Shown here: positions 24,805 to 34,009 of the stretch, in pieces
How the letters are laid out: the number at the start of each line of letters is the position of its first letter
Numbering within the stretch: position 1 is the first letter of the stretch
Translations under genes and position numbers: made by a program
Notes under the pieces: generated by a model
Database searches by the model: none
Told to the model about the DNA's origin: nothing
What the model saw: the letters and a program-made list of their open reading frames with translations, nothing else
From: JAENVT01 sp031424145
Lineage (GTDB): Bacteria; Actinomycetota; Acidimicrobiia; Acidimicrobiales; Ilumatobacteraceae
Direction: 5' to 3'
NCBI GenBank assembly: GCA_031424145.1
Contig: JANPGV010000177.1
Coordinates: 1-60,775 of the forward strand
Length of the DNA: 60,775 nt

Positions 24805-26283
24805 GTGCATCCGGCCCTGAACTTCGACGTCACGATGGGGTTCTACTTCTTTCCGCGAGGCGGCAGCGCGCAGGTGGCCCGCTACCTCTGTCGTGCACTG
24901 GTCCGCACCCCATGGAAGCCGACCCTGTTCACCGGCTCGGTCGGAACACCCGACGAGACCTCCAATGCCAGCCGGTTCTTCACCGACGTCGAATGCCGAT
25001 CGTTGGACTATTCAGCGGCAATGTCGCGCTGGCGCGATGGAGGTGACGCCATGGCCGGTCCTGTGCCGATGCCTGCCTCGTACGAGGAGAAGCCGGGCGT
25101 ACCCGATCGCATGATGCTCGATCTCGACGAAGCGGCGTTCGATCGACAGGCCACCAGCTGGACTCGATTTTTCGCCAGCAGCGCCGTAAGTCCGCCCGAC
25201 GTCGTGCACCTCCATCACCTCACCCCGATGCACGAAGCGGTGAAGGCGGTGTGGCCGAACGTTCCGGTCGTCACTCATCTGCACGGCACCGAGCTGAAGA
25301 TGTTGTCGTCGTTGAGGGATGGCTCGATTGCGGCCCGGCCTGGACGGTTCGGCGCCGAGTGGGCGGAGCGCATGCGCGGGTGGGCCGAGGGTTCCGATCG
25401 AGTTGTCGTTGTCGCTGCCCACGACAAGGAGCTCGTGCAGGATCTGTTCCCGGTAGATCCCGCGCGCATCGCCACCATCGCAAGTGGTGTCGACACAGAA
25501 GTGTTCGCTCCGCGTCGGACATCCCCAGCAAAGCGCCTGAAGCTTTGGAAGCGGTGGCTCGTCGATCAACCGCAGGGCTGGCGACCCGGCCAGCCCGCTG
25601 GTTCGATCCGCTATGACAAAGCAGATCTGGCGGCATTCACCGACGCCACCGGCCGTGCCGTGCCGGTTGTGCTGTTCGCCGGGCGGTTCATGCGGTTCAA
25701 GCGGCTGCAGTTGCTCATCGAGGCTCATCACCTCCTGAGGACCACAACGTCGTGCCGTCCGGTGTTGGTGATCGCCGGTGGCTTCCTGTGCGAGTGGGAG
25801 GGTGAACATCCCTATGACACGGTCCGCAGGTTGGGCGCCGAAGCCGTGTTCTTCGTCGGCTGGCGCGATCACGCAGAGCTCGCCGAGATCCTCAGTTGCT
25901 GCGATGTCTTCGCCGCACCGGCGGTAGACGAGCCGTTCGGCCTCGTGTACCTCGAGGCGATGGCTTGCGGCGTACCACCGATCGCAACCGCCACTGGTGG
26001 ACCGCTGTCATTCATCAACGTCGATCCCGAACGCCCAACCGGCTGGCTGGTGCCCCCCGACGACGTCCGCGCGACAACGGTCGCGCTTGCTGAAGCGACG
26101 TCCGACAATGAGACGCGTGCCCAACGGGGCGTAGCGGCATCAGAGTTCGTACGCGATCACTTCTCGTGGGCAGCGTCGGCCAGAGCCTTCGCAACTGTCT
26201 ACGACGAGGTGGTCGCTGACCCGACGCCCGCGAGCCGACGCAAACCGCGGTCCGTATCCAAACCGGTGATCGGCGTCGCGTAG
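24805..26283 (+). CDS. GT4-family glycosyltransferase
   Basis: 492 aa, GT-B fold. The N-terminal Rossmann domain begins with FPRGGSAQVARYL, contains VVHLHHLTPMHEAVKAVWP, and the C-terminal nucleotide-sugar domain has the GT4 signature PAVDEPFGLVYLEAMACGVP with the E-x7-E pattern. Such enzymes transfer a sugar to a lipid, glycan or small molecule. No glycan cluster surrounds it, so the acceptor is unknown. The GTG start follows the permease stop by 4 bases. Confidence 0.85.
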   Translation: MHPALNFDVTMGFYFFPRGGSAQVARYLCRALVRTPWKPTLFTGSVGTPDETSNASRFFTDVECRSLDYSAAMSRWRDGGDAMAGPVPMPASYEEKPGVPDRMMLDLDEAAFDRQATSWTRFFASSAVSPPDVVHLHHLTPMHEAVKAVWPNVPVVTHLHGTELKMLSSLRDGSIAARPGRFGAEWAERMRGWAEGSDRVVVVAAHDKELVQDLFPVDPARIATIASGVDTEVFAPRRTSPAKRLKLWKRWLVDQPQGWRPGQPAGSIRYDKADLAAFTDATGRAVPVVLFAGRFMRFKRLQLLIEAHHLLRTTTSCRPVLVIAGGFLCEWEGEHPYDTVRRLGAEAVFFVGWRDHAELAEILSCCDVFAAPAVDEPFGLVYLEAMACGVPPIATATGGPLSFINVDPERPTGWLVPPDDVRATTVALAEATSDNETRAQRGVAASEFVRDHFSWAASARAFATVYDEVVADPTPASRRKPRSVSKPVIGVA

Positions 26284-27068
26284 GACAAGATCGTGCTCTT
26301 TCCGTCGTCGGGCAGCAGGTGCAGGATCAATTGCTGGCCACGCACCTCTGTCCACAGCGGATTGTGCGTGACGACGCGACCCGAGGCCGATGAATAGATC
26401 GGGAACGGCACCTCGCGTTGCATGACCAGGTCGTCGACATCGAGCAATCCCAGTCCGCCCAACCAGCCCGGGCCTGACGCCAAGCCGACCTCGGCGACGC
26501 CACCGCACAACAGGTGGCCGCTGTCGAGCCACTGGCAATCCTGGTGGTCCACGAAGAACCCGGGGTTGACCCGCGCCGAACGAAGTTCTCCATCGACGGA
26601 CCACCTGTAGAACCGACGCGATCCCCACGACCAGCCGACTATGTCGCCATCGGGACCGCAGCGCGCTGTCGCTCCGACGTGGTCATCGACGTCGAATGCG
26701 CGACGAGGACCCTCCCCCGGCTGGAAGCGATACACGGTGGTGGTCGAGTCAGGGCGGTACTCCGCACACGGGATCCAGAACGATGTCCCATCGAAGTCCA
26801 TGCCACCGGGGTGGTATCGAATGGCATCGCCGATCGGAACCTCTTCGACGAGGGTCCCTTGATCGTCGACCGCCATCACCAGTCCGCGGCGGGCGTCGAC
26901 ATCGACCGTCGAGATCCACCACGTTGAATCGATCCGCGCCATGCCTTGCGGGTGATGTGAATCGAATCGGAGAGGCAGCTCGTCGACCAGTCGCCAAGCC
27001 GTCGCACGCGTGAGCGCCTCGATGGTCGCAGCTATAGCCGCATCCGCGCCCGTCGTGTCCCGCAACAT
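26199..27068 (-). CDS. Beta-propeller-like protein (DUF6454-like)
   Basis: About 290 aa of repeated short beta-strands: HPQGMARIDSTWWISTVDVD, FWIPCAEYRPDS, GWSWGSRRFYRWSVDG and LLCGGVAEVGL. This fits a beta-propeller of the kind annotated DUF6454 or SMP-30-like. No signal peptide is clear. The start is uncertain; in-frame alternatives extend to 27134. The 3' end overlaps the convergent glycosyltransferase by 85 bases, an unusually long overlap. Confidence 0.68.
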   Translation of the reverse strand: MLRDTTGADAAIAATIEALTRATAWRLVDELPLRFDSHHPQGMARIDSTWWISTVDVDARRGLVMAVDDQGTLVEEVPIGDAIRYHPGGMDFDGTSFWIPCAEYRPDSTTTVYRFQPGEGPRRAFDVDDHVGATARCGPDGDIVGWSWGSRRFYRWSVDGELRSARVNPGFFVDHQDCQWLDSGHLLCGGVAEVGLASGPGWLGGLGLLDVDDLVMQREVPFPIYSSASGRVVTHNPLWTEVRGQQLILHLLPDDGKSTILSYATPITGLDTDRGLRRLAGVGSATTSS

Positions 27069-27182
27069 GTGCACGCAAGTATCGCGGATACGGGTAAACG
27101 CATCGTTGATACTCGGTAAAGATCTCGTGTGCACACGATGTATATCGGCCGTGCGGGCCGGTCATGAACAAATCTTGAGAGA

Positions 27183-28118
27183 TCAGGCACGTGGCACGGA
27201 GTCGAGCACCGACCGAAGTGCCTGCGCAGCGCCGAGCAATGCAGCACTCTCGAAGGGGACGACGATCTTGGTGTTGTCACTCTCGGCGAACTTGGCGAGC
27301 GTCTCCAGCTGAAGGATCGCGATCAATGACGGGTCCGGGTTGGCAGTACGGATCGCGTTGTACACGCTGGCGATCGCCTCTGCTCGGCCCTCCGCTTCGA
27401 GGATGTACGCCTGCCTGTTGCCTTCAGCACGGAGGATGGCCGAGGCCCGCTCGCCCTCTGCGCCGCGGATTGCGGCCTTCGCCGCGCCGTCGGCCACGTT
27501 GATGGCTGATTGCTGGTTACCCTCGGACTGCAGGATCTTGGCCCGCTTCTCCTGGTCGGCCTGCTTCTGCAGCGCCAGTGCCTCGAGGATCTTGGGGGGC
27601 GGTGTGATCTCGACGATCTCGATGCGGGCGATGCGAATGCCCCACTTGTCGGTGACGGCTTCCATCTGCGATTGGACGTCGGTGTTGATGCGCTCGCGTT
27701 CGGACAGGGCTTCGTCGAGCGAGAGCGTGCCGATGACTGATCGAAGGGCGGTGCGTGCAAGCGCGTCGATGGCGATGCCGAAGTTGGCGACGCTGAACAG
27801 CGCCTGCTTCGCATCGACGATCTGGGTGAAGATGGTCGCGTTGACAGTGACGACGACGTTGTCTCTCGTGATGACCTCTTGACGATCGCCCGGCACCGGG
27901 ATCTCGCGCATGTCGACGCGCTGCAGCGAATCGATGAACGGCCCGATGATGACGAGGCCCGGCTCATGCGTCTTGCGGTACTCACCGAGCCGCTTGACCA
28001 CGCCCACCTCGCCCTGCTGCACGATGTTGACCATCTTACGCAGCATGAACAACAGGACCACAATGATGAGGACGGCTGCGCCCAGCGCACCGATCGTGAC
28101 GTTGCCTAACGCGATCAT
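27183..28118 (-). CDS. SPFH/Band 7 stomatin-like membrane protein
   Basis: 311 aa. An N-terminal membrane helix (AAVLIIVVLLFMLRKMVNIV) leads into the Band 7 domain (VVKRLGEYRKTHEPGLVIIG, VNATIFTQIVDAKQALFSV) and a long coiled coil rich in Glu, Ala and Arg (about residues 180-250). SPFH proteins form membrane scaffolds; those paired with NfeD are thought to organise membrane domains. It overlaps the upstream NfeD-like gene (ATGA). Confidence 0.92.
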   Translation of the reverse strand: MIALGNVTIGALGAAVLIIVVLLFMLRKMVNIVQQGEVGVVKRLGEYRKTHEPGLVIIGPFIDSLQRVDMREIPVPGDRQEVITRDNVVVTVNATIFTQIVDAKQALFSVANFGIAIDALARTALRSVIGTLSLDEALSERERINTDVQSQMEAVTDKWGIRIARIEIVEITPPPKILEALALQKQADQEKRAKILQSEGNQQSAINVADGAAKAAIRGAEGERASAILRAEGNRQAYILEAEGRAEAIASVYNAIRTANPDPSLIAILQLETLAKFAESDNTKIVVPFESAALLGAAQALRSVLDSVPRA

Positions 28119-28594
28119 GTCAACTCCCAATGTTCTTCGGCGGCTCGCACCGTCAAGGTTGTGCCAACGACGTTCGTGACGATCACAGCCGTCGAAGGCG
28201 GTATCAGAGATCCGTCGGCCGTGACGGCGAGCCAGGTCTCGCCCAGCAGGCGAACGTGCCCGCTGGCATCGAGACACACCTCGTCGACGGTCAGACCTCG
28301 CGAGCCGATGAGCCCGCCGTGAACCCCGCGGATAGAGGTTCCCGGACCACGCCGGGCGAACGCCTGACTCATCTGTGGACGAACGAGAACTACGCCGGCC
28401 GCCGATACGGCAACCGCTGTGACGACCTGGGGGATGACTGCCGACGGGGCTACGAGCGCGACGGCCCCTGCGACAGCAGCTCCGGCGGCACCGAACATGG
28501 CGAAGAACGCCATGTGATGCAACTCCACCCCTACGAGCACCACACACAACACGATCCACATGAGGGCCACGACAGCCACCTCCGCTCGAATCAT
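28115..28594 (-). CDS. NfeD-like membrane protein
   Basis: 159 aa with three to four N-terminal membrane helices (VVALMWIVLCVVLVGVELHH, then FGAAGAAVAGAVALV) and a C-terminal OB-fold (GLIGSRGLTVDEVCLD, LTVRAAEEHWEL). This is the short NfeD form that accompanies stomatin-like proteins. It overlaps the SPFH gene start, so the two probably form a complex. Confidence 0.87.
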   Translation of the reverse strand: MIRAEVAVVALMWIVLCVVLVGVELHHMAFFAMFGAAGAAVAGAVALVAPSAVIPQVVTAVAVSAAGVVLVRPQMSQAFARRGPGTSIRGVHGGLIGSRGLTVDEVCLDASGHVRLLGETWLAVTADGSLIPPSTAVIVTNVVGTTLTVRAAEEHWELT

Positions 28595-28632
28595 ACGCGC
28601 CGACTTCCGGCAAACGTACGGCGACAGGGCAA

Positions 28633-29205
28633 CTACTTTTCGTCGAGGTGGGCAACGCATGTATCGAGGGCAACGCTGAGGGGATCGAGAACGACCAACT
28701 TGGGGTTGGCCGCAGCGAGGATCTCGACGAGGTGCGAGAATCCCGTTCCGCCCAGCGCGACCGTTGCCGCGCCGCGAATGCTTGCGACAAGCGCTCCAAC
28801 GTCCATCCCGCGCAGATCGTCACCGGTCAGTTCGACGACCGGTTGCCTGGCAGCGGCCATCGCCGACCGCAGCGCCTCGCCGGCACCGACGACAGGGATA
28901 GCGACCGTGGTACGAGCTTCGGTGACGCCGGGGTCGGCGGTGCAGTCGACGATGACCGCATCGAAGCCTTCGTCCGCAGCGTCGACGATCGTTTGCAACA
29001 CGAACGGCGCGGCTGCTCGTGCGTCGTGCGCGTTGCGGATCTCGGATGGACCGCTGCCCGTACAGCGATACGTGAGCTGGACGCCGGGGCGTGCCAGCCG
29101 GGCAAGGTCGGCTTCGATCTGTGGTGCGATCGACTCCCAAGGAGCGCTTGTCGGACCGATGAGGAGCACCTTTGGCACCTCAAGATCCTCGCGCAGGCAC
29201 ACCAT
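28633..29205 (-). CDS. Asp/Glu-racemase-superfamily protein (hydantoin-racemase-like)
   Basis: 190 aa. The fold pattern is VPKVLLIGPTS at the N-terminus, DAVIVDCTADPGV with the first catalytic Cys, and VALGGTGFSHL where most members have a second catalytic Cys. The second position is Gly here, so normal two-base racemisation is doubtful. Single-Cys relatives include decarboxylases. The gene precedes the NfeD-SPFH pair on the same strand and follows a pterin dehydratase-VOC gene. Confidence 0.72.
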   Translation of the reverse strand: MVCLREDLEVPKVLLIGPTSAPWESIAPQIEADLARLARPGVQLTYRCTGSGPSEIRNAHDARAAAPFVLQTIVDAADEGFDAVIVDCTADPGVTEARTTVAIPVVGAGEALRSAMAAARQPVVELTGDDLRGMDVGALVASIRGAATVALGGTGFSHLVEILAAANPKLVVLDPLSVALDTCVAHLDEK

Positions 29206-29231
29206 GCTGATCGCCCTCGACGCCGGTTGCC

Positions 29232-29906
29232 TCAATCACGATCCTGCCACGTGCAGATGCATGCTTCGTTGCCCTCCGGGTCGGCCAGCACCCAGAACGC
29301 CCGGGCTCGCTTGTCACTGACGACGCGTCCACCGGTAGCAACTGCGGCCGCGACGCGCCGCTCGGCGACGTCGTGCGCCACAATGATGTCGAGATGAATG
29401 CGATTCCGCTGCGGCCGCGGCGTGTCCATCTGCTGGAACCAAAAACTGGGCCCGATCCGCAAGGGGTCGACCAGCGCGGTGATCTGCTCGCCCGCATTCG
29501 CCGGCGGTTCGTCGTCGTACCCCAGGACCGCCTTCCAGAACGGGCGAACGGCGTCGATGTCCATTGCGTCGATGGCCACTTCGACCGCAAGCGCCGGCAA
29601 CGCTTCGCTCGTCAATTCCGCTGCGGCCGCGAGCGAGGAGATCGTGGTGGCCAGTGCGACATCGGCATCGGTCAGGCTGTTGGTGGCGTGAGTCGTGAGG
29701 CTCACATGCACGCAAGCCGGATAGCGAAGGTCGACATCGGGATGGTGTCCCGCTGACTCGGCCGCGCCGGCGACCTGGCCGATGAATGCGGCTGCGGCCT
29801 CGAACGACTTGGCACGAAAGCGTGCCTCGATCCGCCGCAGAACGATCCGCCAGTCAGGAAGATCGGTTCGAGCTTGGAACTCCGACGACGACAGCCTGTT
29901 GATCAT
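29232..29906 (-). CDS. Pterin-4a-carbinolamine dehydratase domain fused to VOC domain
   Basis: 224 aa. Residues 1-100 match PCD, with AESAGHHPDVDLRYPACVHV carrying the HHPD active-site histidines. Residues 105-224 match a glyoxalase/VOC domain (DAVRPFWKAVLGYDD, RIHLDIIVAHD, FWVLADPEGNEACIC). This fusion occurs in Actinobacteria, where its role is not well defined. No pterin-dependent hydroxylase is near. Confidence 0.85.
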   Translation of the reverse strand: MINRLSSSEFQARTDLPDWRIVLRRIEARFRAKSFEAAAAFIGQVAGAAESAGHHPDVDLRYPACVHVSLTTHATNSLTDADVALATTISSLAAAAELTSEALPALAVEVAIDAMDIDAVRPFWKAVLGYDDEPPANAGEQITALVDPLRIGPSFWFQQMDTPRPQRNRIHLDIIVAHDVAERRVAAAVATGGRVVSDKRARAFWVLADPEGNEACICTWQDRD

Positions 29907-29940
29907 CGGGCCAGCTTATGAAGCCTCGACGAGGGCGCGC

Positions 29941-30990
29941 TCAACCGACGATGGCCTCGATCTGGGCTTGCTCGGCCTCGATCATCTGTGCCAGTCGGCG
30001 CCTGAATCGGATGCCGCCGCTGTCGGTTCGCAGGTTGATGTTGGGGGTCGTGGACACCGCCATGCCCCGTTGCGACGCCTGCAGGATGACCCTGTCTTCC
30101 TCGAAGGCACCGCGTACCGAGGCAGCGAACTGCCGCGAGACGTCGGCGTCGTCCGGGGCGACGTTTCGCATCTGGAACCAGAAGTATCGAGTCGTCGACT
30201 CGTCGACCGGCGTGAGGAAGTTGAAGCTGTCCATCACGAAGGTGTCGGGGTGCAGGGGCTTGTCCTCGCCGCCGGCGCCCGCAGGCGAGATGTAGGCCTT
30301 GATCAAAGCGTTGCTCGGATAGCGCACCTCGTATTGCTGCTTGCGGTCGCAGTTGCCGGCGAATTGGAGGTACGGCGCGTAGAACGGCGCCGGTGGCGTG
30401 TCCAGCATCCATCGCCACGTGGTGATGCCGTCGTCGCCAATCGTGACCTGCAGCGGGACCTCGTCGGAACCGTCGCCGGCGAAGGAGCCCGGATGCACCC
30501 AGGCGACGTGTGAGGGATCGAGCAGGTTGTCCGTGATGTGGAGATAGTTGCAAGCGAACACCATGTCGTCGCCGTCGGTCGTTCCCCACATCGGATCGCC
30601 CCAGTGCTGGGCCTCGAAGATGTCGGCCGGGTTGGCACGCAGTGGCTCACCCATCCAGATCCACAGCAATCCGTAGCGAGGCTCGATCGGGTACGAGTGC
30701 ACGTGGGCGCCTTGCGGCGGGCGGTCGTTGCCCGGCGCGCGCACGCACAGCCCGTCGCAGTCGAACACGAGGCCGTGGTATCCGCATTCGATGTCATCGC
30801 CCTGCACTCGGCCCATCGACAGCGGGACCTTGCGGTGCGGGCACGCGTCTGCAAGTGCCGCGTACCTGCCGCTGGTGCCGCGGTAGATGGCCACGTTCTC
30901 GCCGAGAATCGTCGTCGCGTACGGGGTGTCGCCGACCTCGCGCTCCCACGCCGCCACGTACCACGCGTTGCGGAGGAACATCCGCTGCAT
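29941..30990 (-). CDS. Rieske aromatic-ring oxygenase subunit (vanillate demethylase-like)
   Basis: 349 aa. The Rieske 2Fe-2S motif is CPHRKVPLSMGRVQGDDIEC followed by GYHG (CxH...CxxH). The mononuclear iron site is NLLDPSHVAWVH. The short length fits the VanA/oxygenase class that uses a separate reductase, yet no reductase is nearby. Such enzymes demethylate or hydroxylate aromatic or steroid-like substrates. The gene is divergent from an alpha/beta hydrolase across 81 bases. Confidence 0.85.
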   Translation of the reverse strand: MQRMFLRNAWYVAAWEREVGDTPYATTILGENVAIYRGTSGRYAALADACPHRKVPLSMGRVQGDDIECGYHGLVFDCDGLCVRAPGNDRPPQGAHVHSYPIEPRYGLLWIWMGEPLRANPADIFEAQHWGDPMWGTTDGDDMVFACNYLHITDNLLDPSHVAWVHPGSFAGDGSDEVPLQVTIGDDGITTWRWMLDTPPAPFYAPYLQFAGNCDRKQQYEVRYPSNALIKAYISPAGAGGEDKPLHPDTFVMDSFNFLTPVDESTTRYFWFQMRNVAPDDADVSRQFAASVRGAFEEDRVILQASQRGMAVSTTPNINLRTDSGGIRFRRRLAQMIEAEQAQIEAIVG

Positions 30991-31071
30991 CGTACTTGGT
31001 GGGCCGGGCCCGGCCGTCCGAGAGAGCAATTGCCACGAGTCGTACAGTTGGGTCGAGAGGAAGGGGCCTTC

Positions 31072-31914
31072 ATGGCCGGGATTGCTCCACGCGACGCTGA
31101 TCAAATCGACGCCGCCAACGCTTCTGGACGGACACCCGTCGTATTCATTCACGGTCTCTGGTTGCTACCGAACAGTTGGGACCAGTGGAGTCAGGCGTTT
31201 TCCGACGCCGGATTCGCGACTGTTGCCCCAGGATGGCCGGACGACCCCGAGACCGTTGCCGAGGGCAACGCCCACCCGGAGGGGTTCGCCCGGAAAACCG
31301 TGGGACAGGTCGCTGACCACATGCAAGGGGTCATCGCCAAGCTGAGCAAGACGCCGGCGATCATCGGTCACTCGTTCGGAGGTCTGTTGGCGCAGATCCT
31401 CGCCGGACGCGGCCTGGCCAAGTCGACGGTGGCCATCGATCCAGCACCGTTCCGAGGTGTGCTTCCGCTGCCGATCTCCGCCTTGAAGTCGGCGTCGCCA
31501 GTCCTGAAGAATCCCGCCAACCGAGGCAAGGCAGTGGCGCTGACCCAGGATCAGTTCCGATACGGCTTCGCCAACGCCGTCTCCGATGAGGAGTCCAAAC
31601 AGCTTCACGAGACGTACGCCGTTCCCGGCGCGGGGCGAATGCTCTTCCAAGCCGCCACGGCCAACTTCAATCCGTGGACCGATGCGAAAGTCGACTCGAT
31701 GAACTCGAAGCGCGGACCGCTGCTGATCATCTCCGGGGAGAAGGACCACACGGTGCCATGGGCGATCGCCAACGCCAGTTACAAGAAGCAGAAGCGCAAC
31801 GAAGGCGTCACCGAGATCGTCGAGATTCCCGGCCGGGGACACTCGCTGACCATCGACCACGGCTGGCGCGAGGTGGCCGACAAGGCACTCTCCTTCGTCC
31901 GTCGTTTCGAGTGA
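31072..31914 (+). CDS. Alpha/beta hydrolase
   Basis: 280 aa. The oxyanion region is FIHGLWLLPNSWDQW, the nucleophile elbow GHSFGG (Ser near residue 104), an acid near LIISGEKDHTVPW and the His in RGHSLTIDH. The cap domain lies at about residues 130-200. It is a cytoplasmic serine hydrolase of unknown substrate, divergent from a Rieske oxygenase. Confidence 0.88.
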   Translation: MAGIAPRDADQIDAANASGRTPVVFIHGLWLLPNSWDQWSQAFSDAGFATVAPGWPDDPETVAEGNAHPEGFARKTVGQVADHMQGVIAKLSKTPAIIGHSFGGLLAQILAGRGLAKSTVAIDPAPFRGVLPLPISALKSASPVLKNPANRGKAVALTQDQFRYGFANAVSDEESKQLHETYAVPGAGRMLFQAATANFNPWTDAKVDSMNSKRGPLLIISGEKDHTVPWAIANASYKKQKRNEGVTEIVEIPGRGHSLTIDHGWREVADKALSFVRRFE

Positions 31915-31990
31915 GCCGCGCCGTTTCGGCGTAGTCGTACCGGGGTCCGCCGTGTCGGTTCCGAGCGACCGCGATGTAGGATTTCGGTCT

Positions 31991-32299
31991 ATGGCCACCG
32001 CCAAGCTCACTCCGCTCCAAGAACTCGAAGCCCGCCGCAATGCACCTGCGGGACCCAAGCGGGTGATCTCCGAGGAAGAGAAGGCCACCCGCCGCGAGCG
32101 AGTCGCCAAGGCCAAGGATGCTCTTGCCCGCTCCGTCGGCGCCAAGGGCGAGCAGGTGGCTCCGGCTCGAGCCGCGCTCAAGGTGTATCTGCAAAAGTTG
32201 AACGAGCCGAAGCAGCCCGACGACGCCCAGTTCGAGGTGCTCATCGAGGCTCCCTTCAAGGTGCCGCCGAAGAAGAAGACCAACGACCGTCGCTTCTGA
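31991..32299 (+). CDS. Hypothetical 102-aa basic protein
   Basis: A lysine- and arginine-rich small protein: an N-terminal helix (LTPLQELEARRNAP), a basic helix (SEEEKATRRERVAKAKDAL) and a C-terminal tail FKVPPKKKTNDRRF. No known domain is recognised. The shape suggests nucleic-acid binding or a small scaffold. A better candidate start than the upstream in-frame codons is the ATG used here, which begins the conserved-looking part. Confidence 0.62.
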   Translation: MATAKLTPLQELEARRNAPAGPKRVISEEEKATRRERVAKAKDALARSVGAKGEQVAPARAALKVYLQKLNEPKQPDDAQFEVLIEAPFKVPPKKKTNDRRF

Positions 32300-32314
32300 T
32301 CCCAGCGTTTGAGG

Positions 32315-33601
32315 GTGAGAACTCCTGTCGACCGAGTGGTTCGGTGCATCGAGCGGGCCGATGCCGAAGCGCAAGCCATGGCGACCGCATATCTGGTGCG
32401 GCGTGACAGCGGTGCGCTGCAGGACGCAGCGGCCGTCGATCCTTCACTGCCGCTGGCCGGTGAAGTTCTCGCCGTCAAGGCCTGTTTCGACGTTGCCGGG
32501 TGGACGACCCACGCCGGCTCCGCCGTACTCGCGGACGCAGCGCCCGCGGTCAACGATGCGCCGATGGTGAGGGCCTTACGGTCAGCGGGCGCCATCGTGC
32601 TGGCGCAGACGAACATGACGGAGTTCGCGTATGGCGCGTTGGGGCTCAACAGCACCTACGGAACGCCGACCACGCCGCTTCGACCGGGGGAGAAGCGCGT
32701 AGCCGGCGGGTCGACGTCCGGGGGAGCCGTGGCCGTCGCCCTTGGTGCAGCAGACACCGCGTTGGGTTCGGACACAAGTGGATCAATCCGCATTCCTGCA
32801 GCCTTCTGTGGCGTTGCCGGGTTCAAGCCCTCGCAGGGTCGGTACCCAGTCGAAGGGATGATTCCGCTGGCCCGCAGCTTCGACGCACCGGGCTTCATCA
32901 CATCGACCGTCGCCGGCCTGTGTCGGGTGGACGTGGCGTTGGTCGACAGGCCGCAGCCGGGCTCGACGCGATCCATGAGCGATGTCCACATGCTGGTTCC
33001 AGTCGATGCGATACACGCGGGAGACACCGATCCTCTGGTGTTGAAGCGGTTCGGCGAATGGCTGGCCGTTCTCCAAGCCGCGGGAGCCACCATCACCGAA
33101 ACCGAGTTGCCGATGATGACCGAAGCCAGCCTTGCCGCTCGCGAGGGCTGGGTCATCGCTGTCGAAGCGTACGACTGGCATCGCGATCTGATCGCCGAGC
33201 ATGCCGATCGATACGACTCGCGGGTCGGCGTGCGCATACAACACGGTGCCCAGGTCCTAGCCGCCGATTACCTGGCCGCTCTGCGCAAGATCGGTGACTG
33301 CAAACGACGATACGACGAGGCGCTCGAGCATGCAGATGCGGTCATCACTCCAACAGTCGCTATCTTGCCGCCCCGGGTCGAGGATGTTCAGACGTTGGAG
33401 TGTTACCTCGCGATGAACACCGAGGTCCTGCGCCTGACTGAGCACGCAAACAGGCTCGACCTGCCGAGCGTCAGCATGCCGGGTGCGTTCGCCGATCGTC
33501 AGCCGATCGGCCTCATGCTCACCGGTCGGCGCGGCGGCGATGCCCAGCTGCTCGACCTTGCCGTCATGTGCGAAGCATGTCTCGCAGATGCCGTCCGATG
33601 A
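32315..33601 (+). CDS. Amidase-signature-family amidase
   Basis: About 428 aa. The catalytic triad of the family is visible: Lys near 55 in LAVKACFDVAG, the Ser in GGSTSGGAVAVALG, and the nucleophile Ser in GSDTSGSIRIPAAFCG. Such enzymes hydrolyse amides in the cytoplasm. The start is uncertain: GTG as given, TTG two codons earlier, or an ATG about 22 codons later. It precedes the ectoine synthase by 15 bases. GatB/GatC are not near, so a tRNA-amidotransferase role is unlikely. Confidence 0.87.
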   Translation: MRTPVDRVVRCIERADAEAQAMATAYLVRRDSGALQDAAAVDPSLPLAGEVLAVKACFDVAGWTTHAGSAVLADAAPAVNDAPMVRALRSAGAIVLAQTNMTEFAYGALGLNSTYGTPTTPLRPGEKRVAGGSTSGGAVAVALGAADTALGSDTSGSIRIPAAFCGVAGFKPSQGRYPVEGMIPLARSFDAPGFITSTVAGLCRVDVALVDRPQPGSTRSMSDVHMLVPVDAIHAGDTDPLVLKRFGEWLAVLQAAGATITETELPMMTEASLAAREGWVIAVEAYDWHRDLIAEHADRYDSRVGVRIQHGAQVLAADYLAALRKIGDCKRRYDEALEHADAVITPTVAILPPRVEDVQTLECYLAMNTEVLRLTEHANRLDLPSVSMPGAFADRQPIGLMLTGRRGGDAQLLDLAVMCEACLADAVR

Positions 33602-33616
33602 CTAGCTTCGGAACTC

Positions 33617-34003
33617 ATGATCATCGTTCGTTCCCAGGACATCGCCAACACCACTCGCCATGTTGCCGGCCCCGGCTGGGACAGCAAGCGGATGATCGTC
33701 AGAGATGACGGCATGGGCTACTCGGTGCACGAGACCCGCATCATCGAGGGCACAGAAAGTCACCTGCACTACAAGCACCACCTCGAGACCAACTACTGCA
33801 TCTCCGGGGAGGGAGAAGTCGTCGACGTGGCGACGGGCGAGACGTTCGATATCCGTTCAGGCACGATCTACGCACTCGACCAACACGATGAACACATCAT
33901 CCGTGCGACCAAGGGCGACCTGCACCTGATTTGCGTCTTCAATCCCCCCGTCGCGGGAACCGAAACGCACAACGCGGACGGCGGGTACGAGCCTCCAGAT
34001 TGA
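33617..34003 (+). CDS. ectC: L-ectoine synthase
   Basis: 128 aa cupin, full length. Family blocks are present: DGMGYSVHETRIIEGTE, LHYKHHLETNYCISGEGEV, DIRSGTIYALDQHDEHIIR and ICVFNPPVAGTETHNADGGY. EctC cyclises N-gamma-acetyl-diaminobutyrate to the osmolyte ectoine. No ectA or ectB is in the window, which is unusual, so it either works with genes elsewhere or has a different substrate. It follows an amidase gene by 15 bases. Confidence 0.92.
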   Translation: MIIVRSQDIANTTRHVAGPGWDSKRMIVRDDGMGYSVHETRIIEGTESHLHYKHHLETNYCISGEGEVVDVATGETFDIRSGTIYALDQHDEHIIRATKGDLHLICVFNPPVAGTETHNADGGYEPPD

Positions 34004-34009
34004 GGAGAC

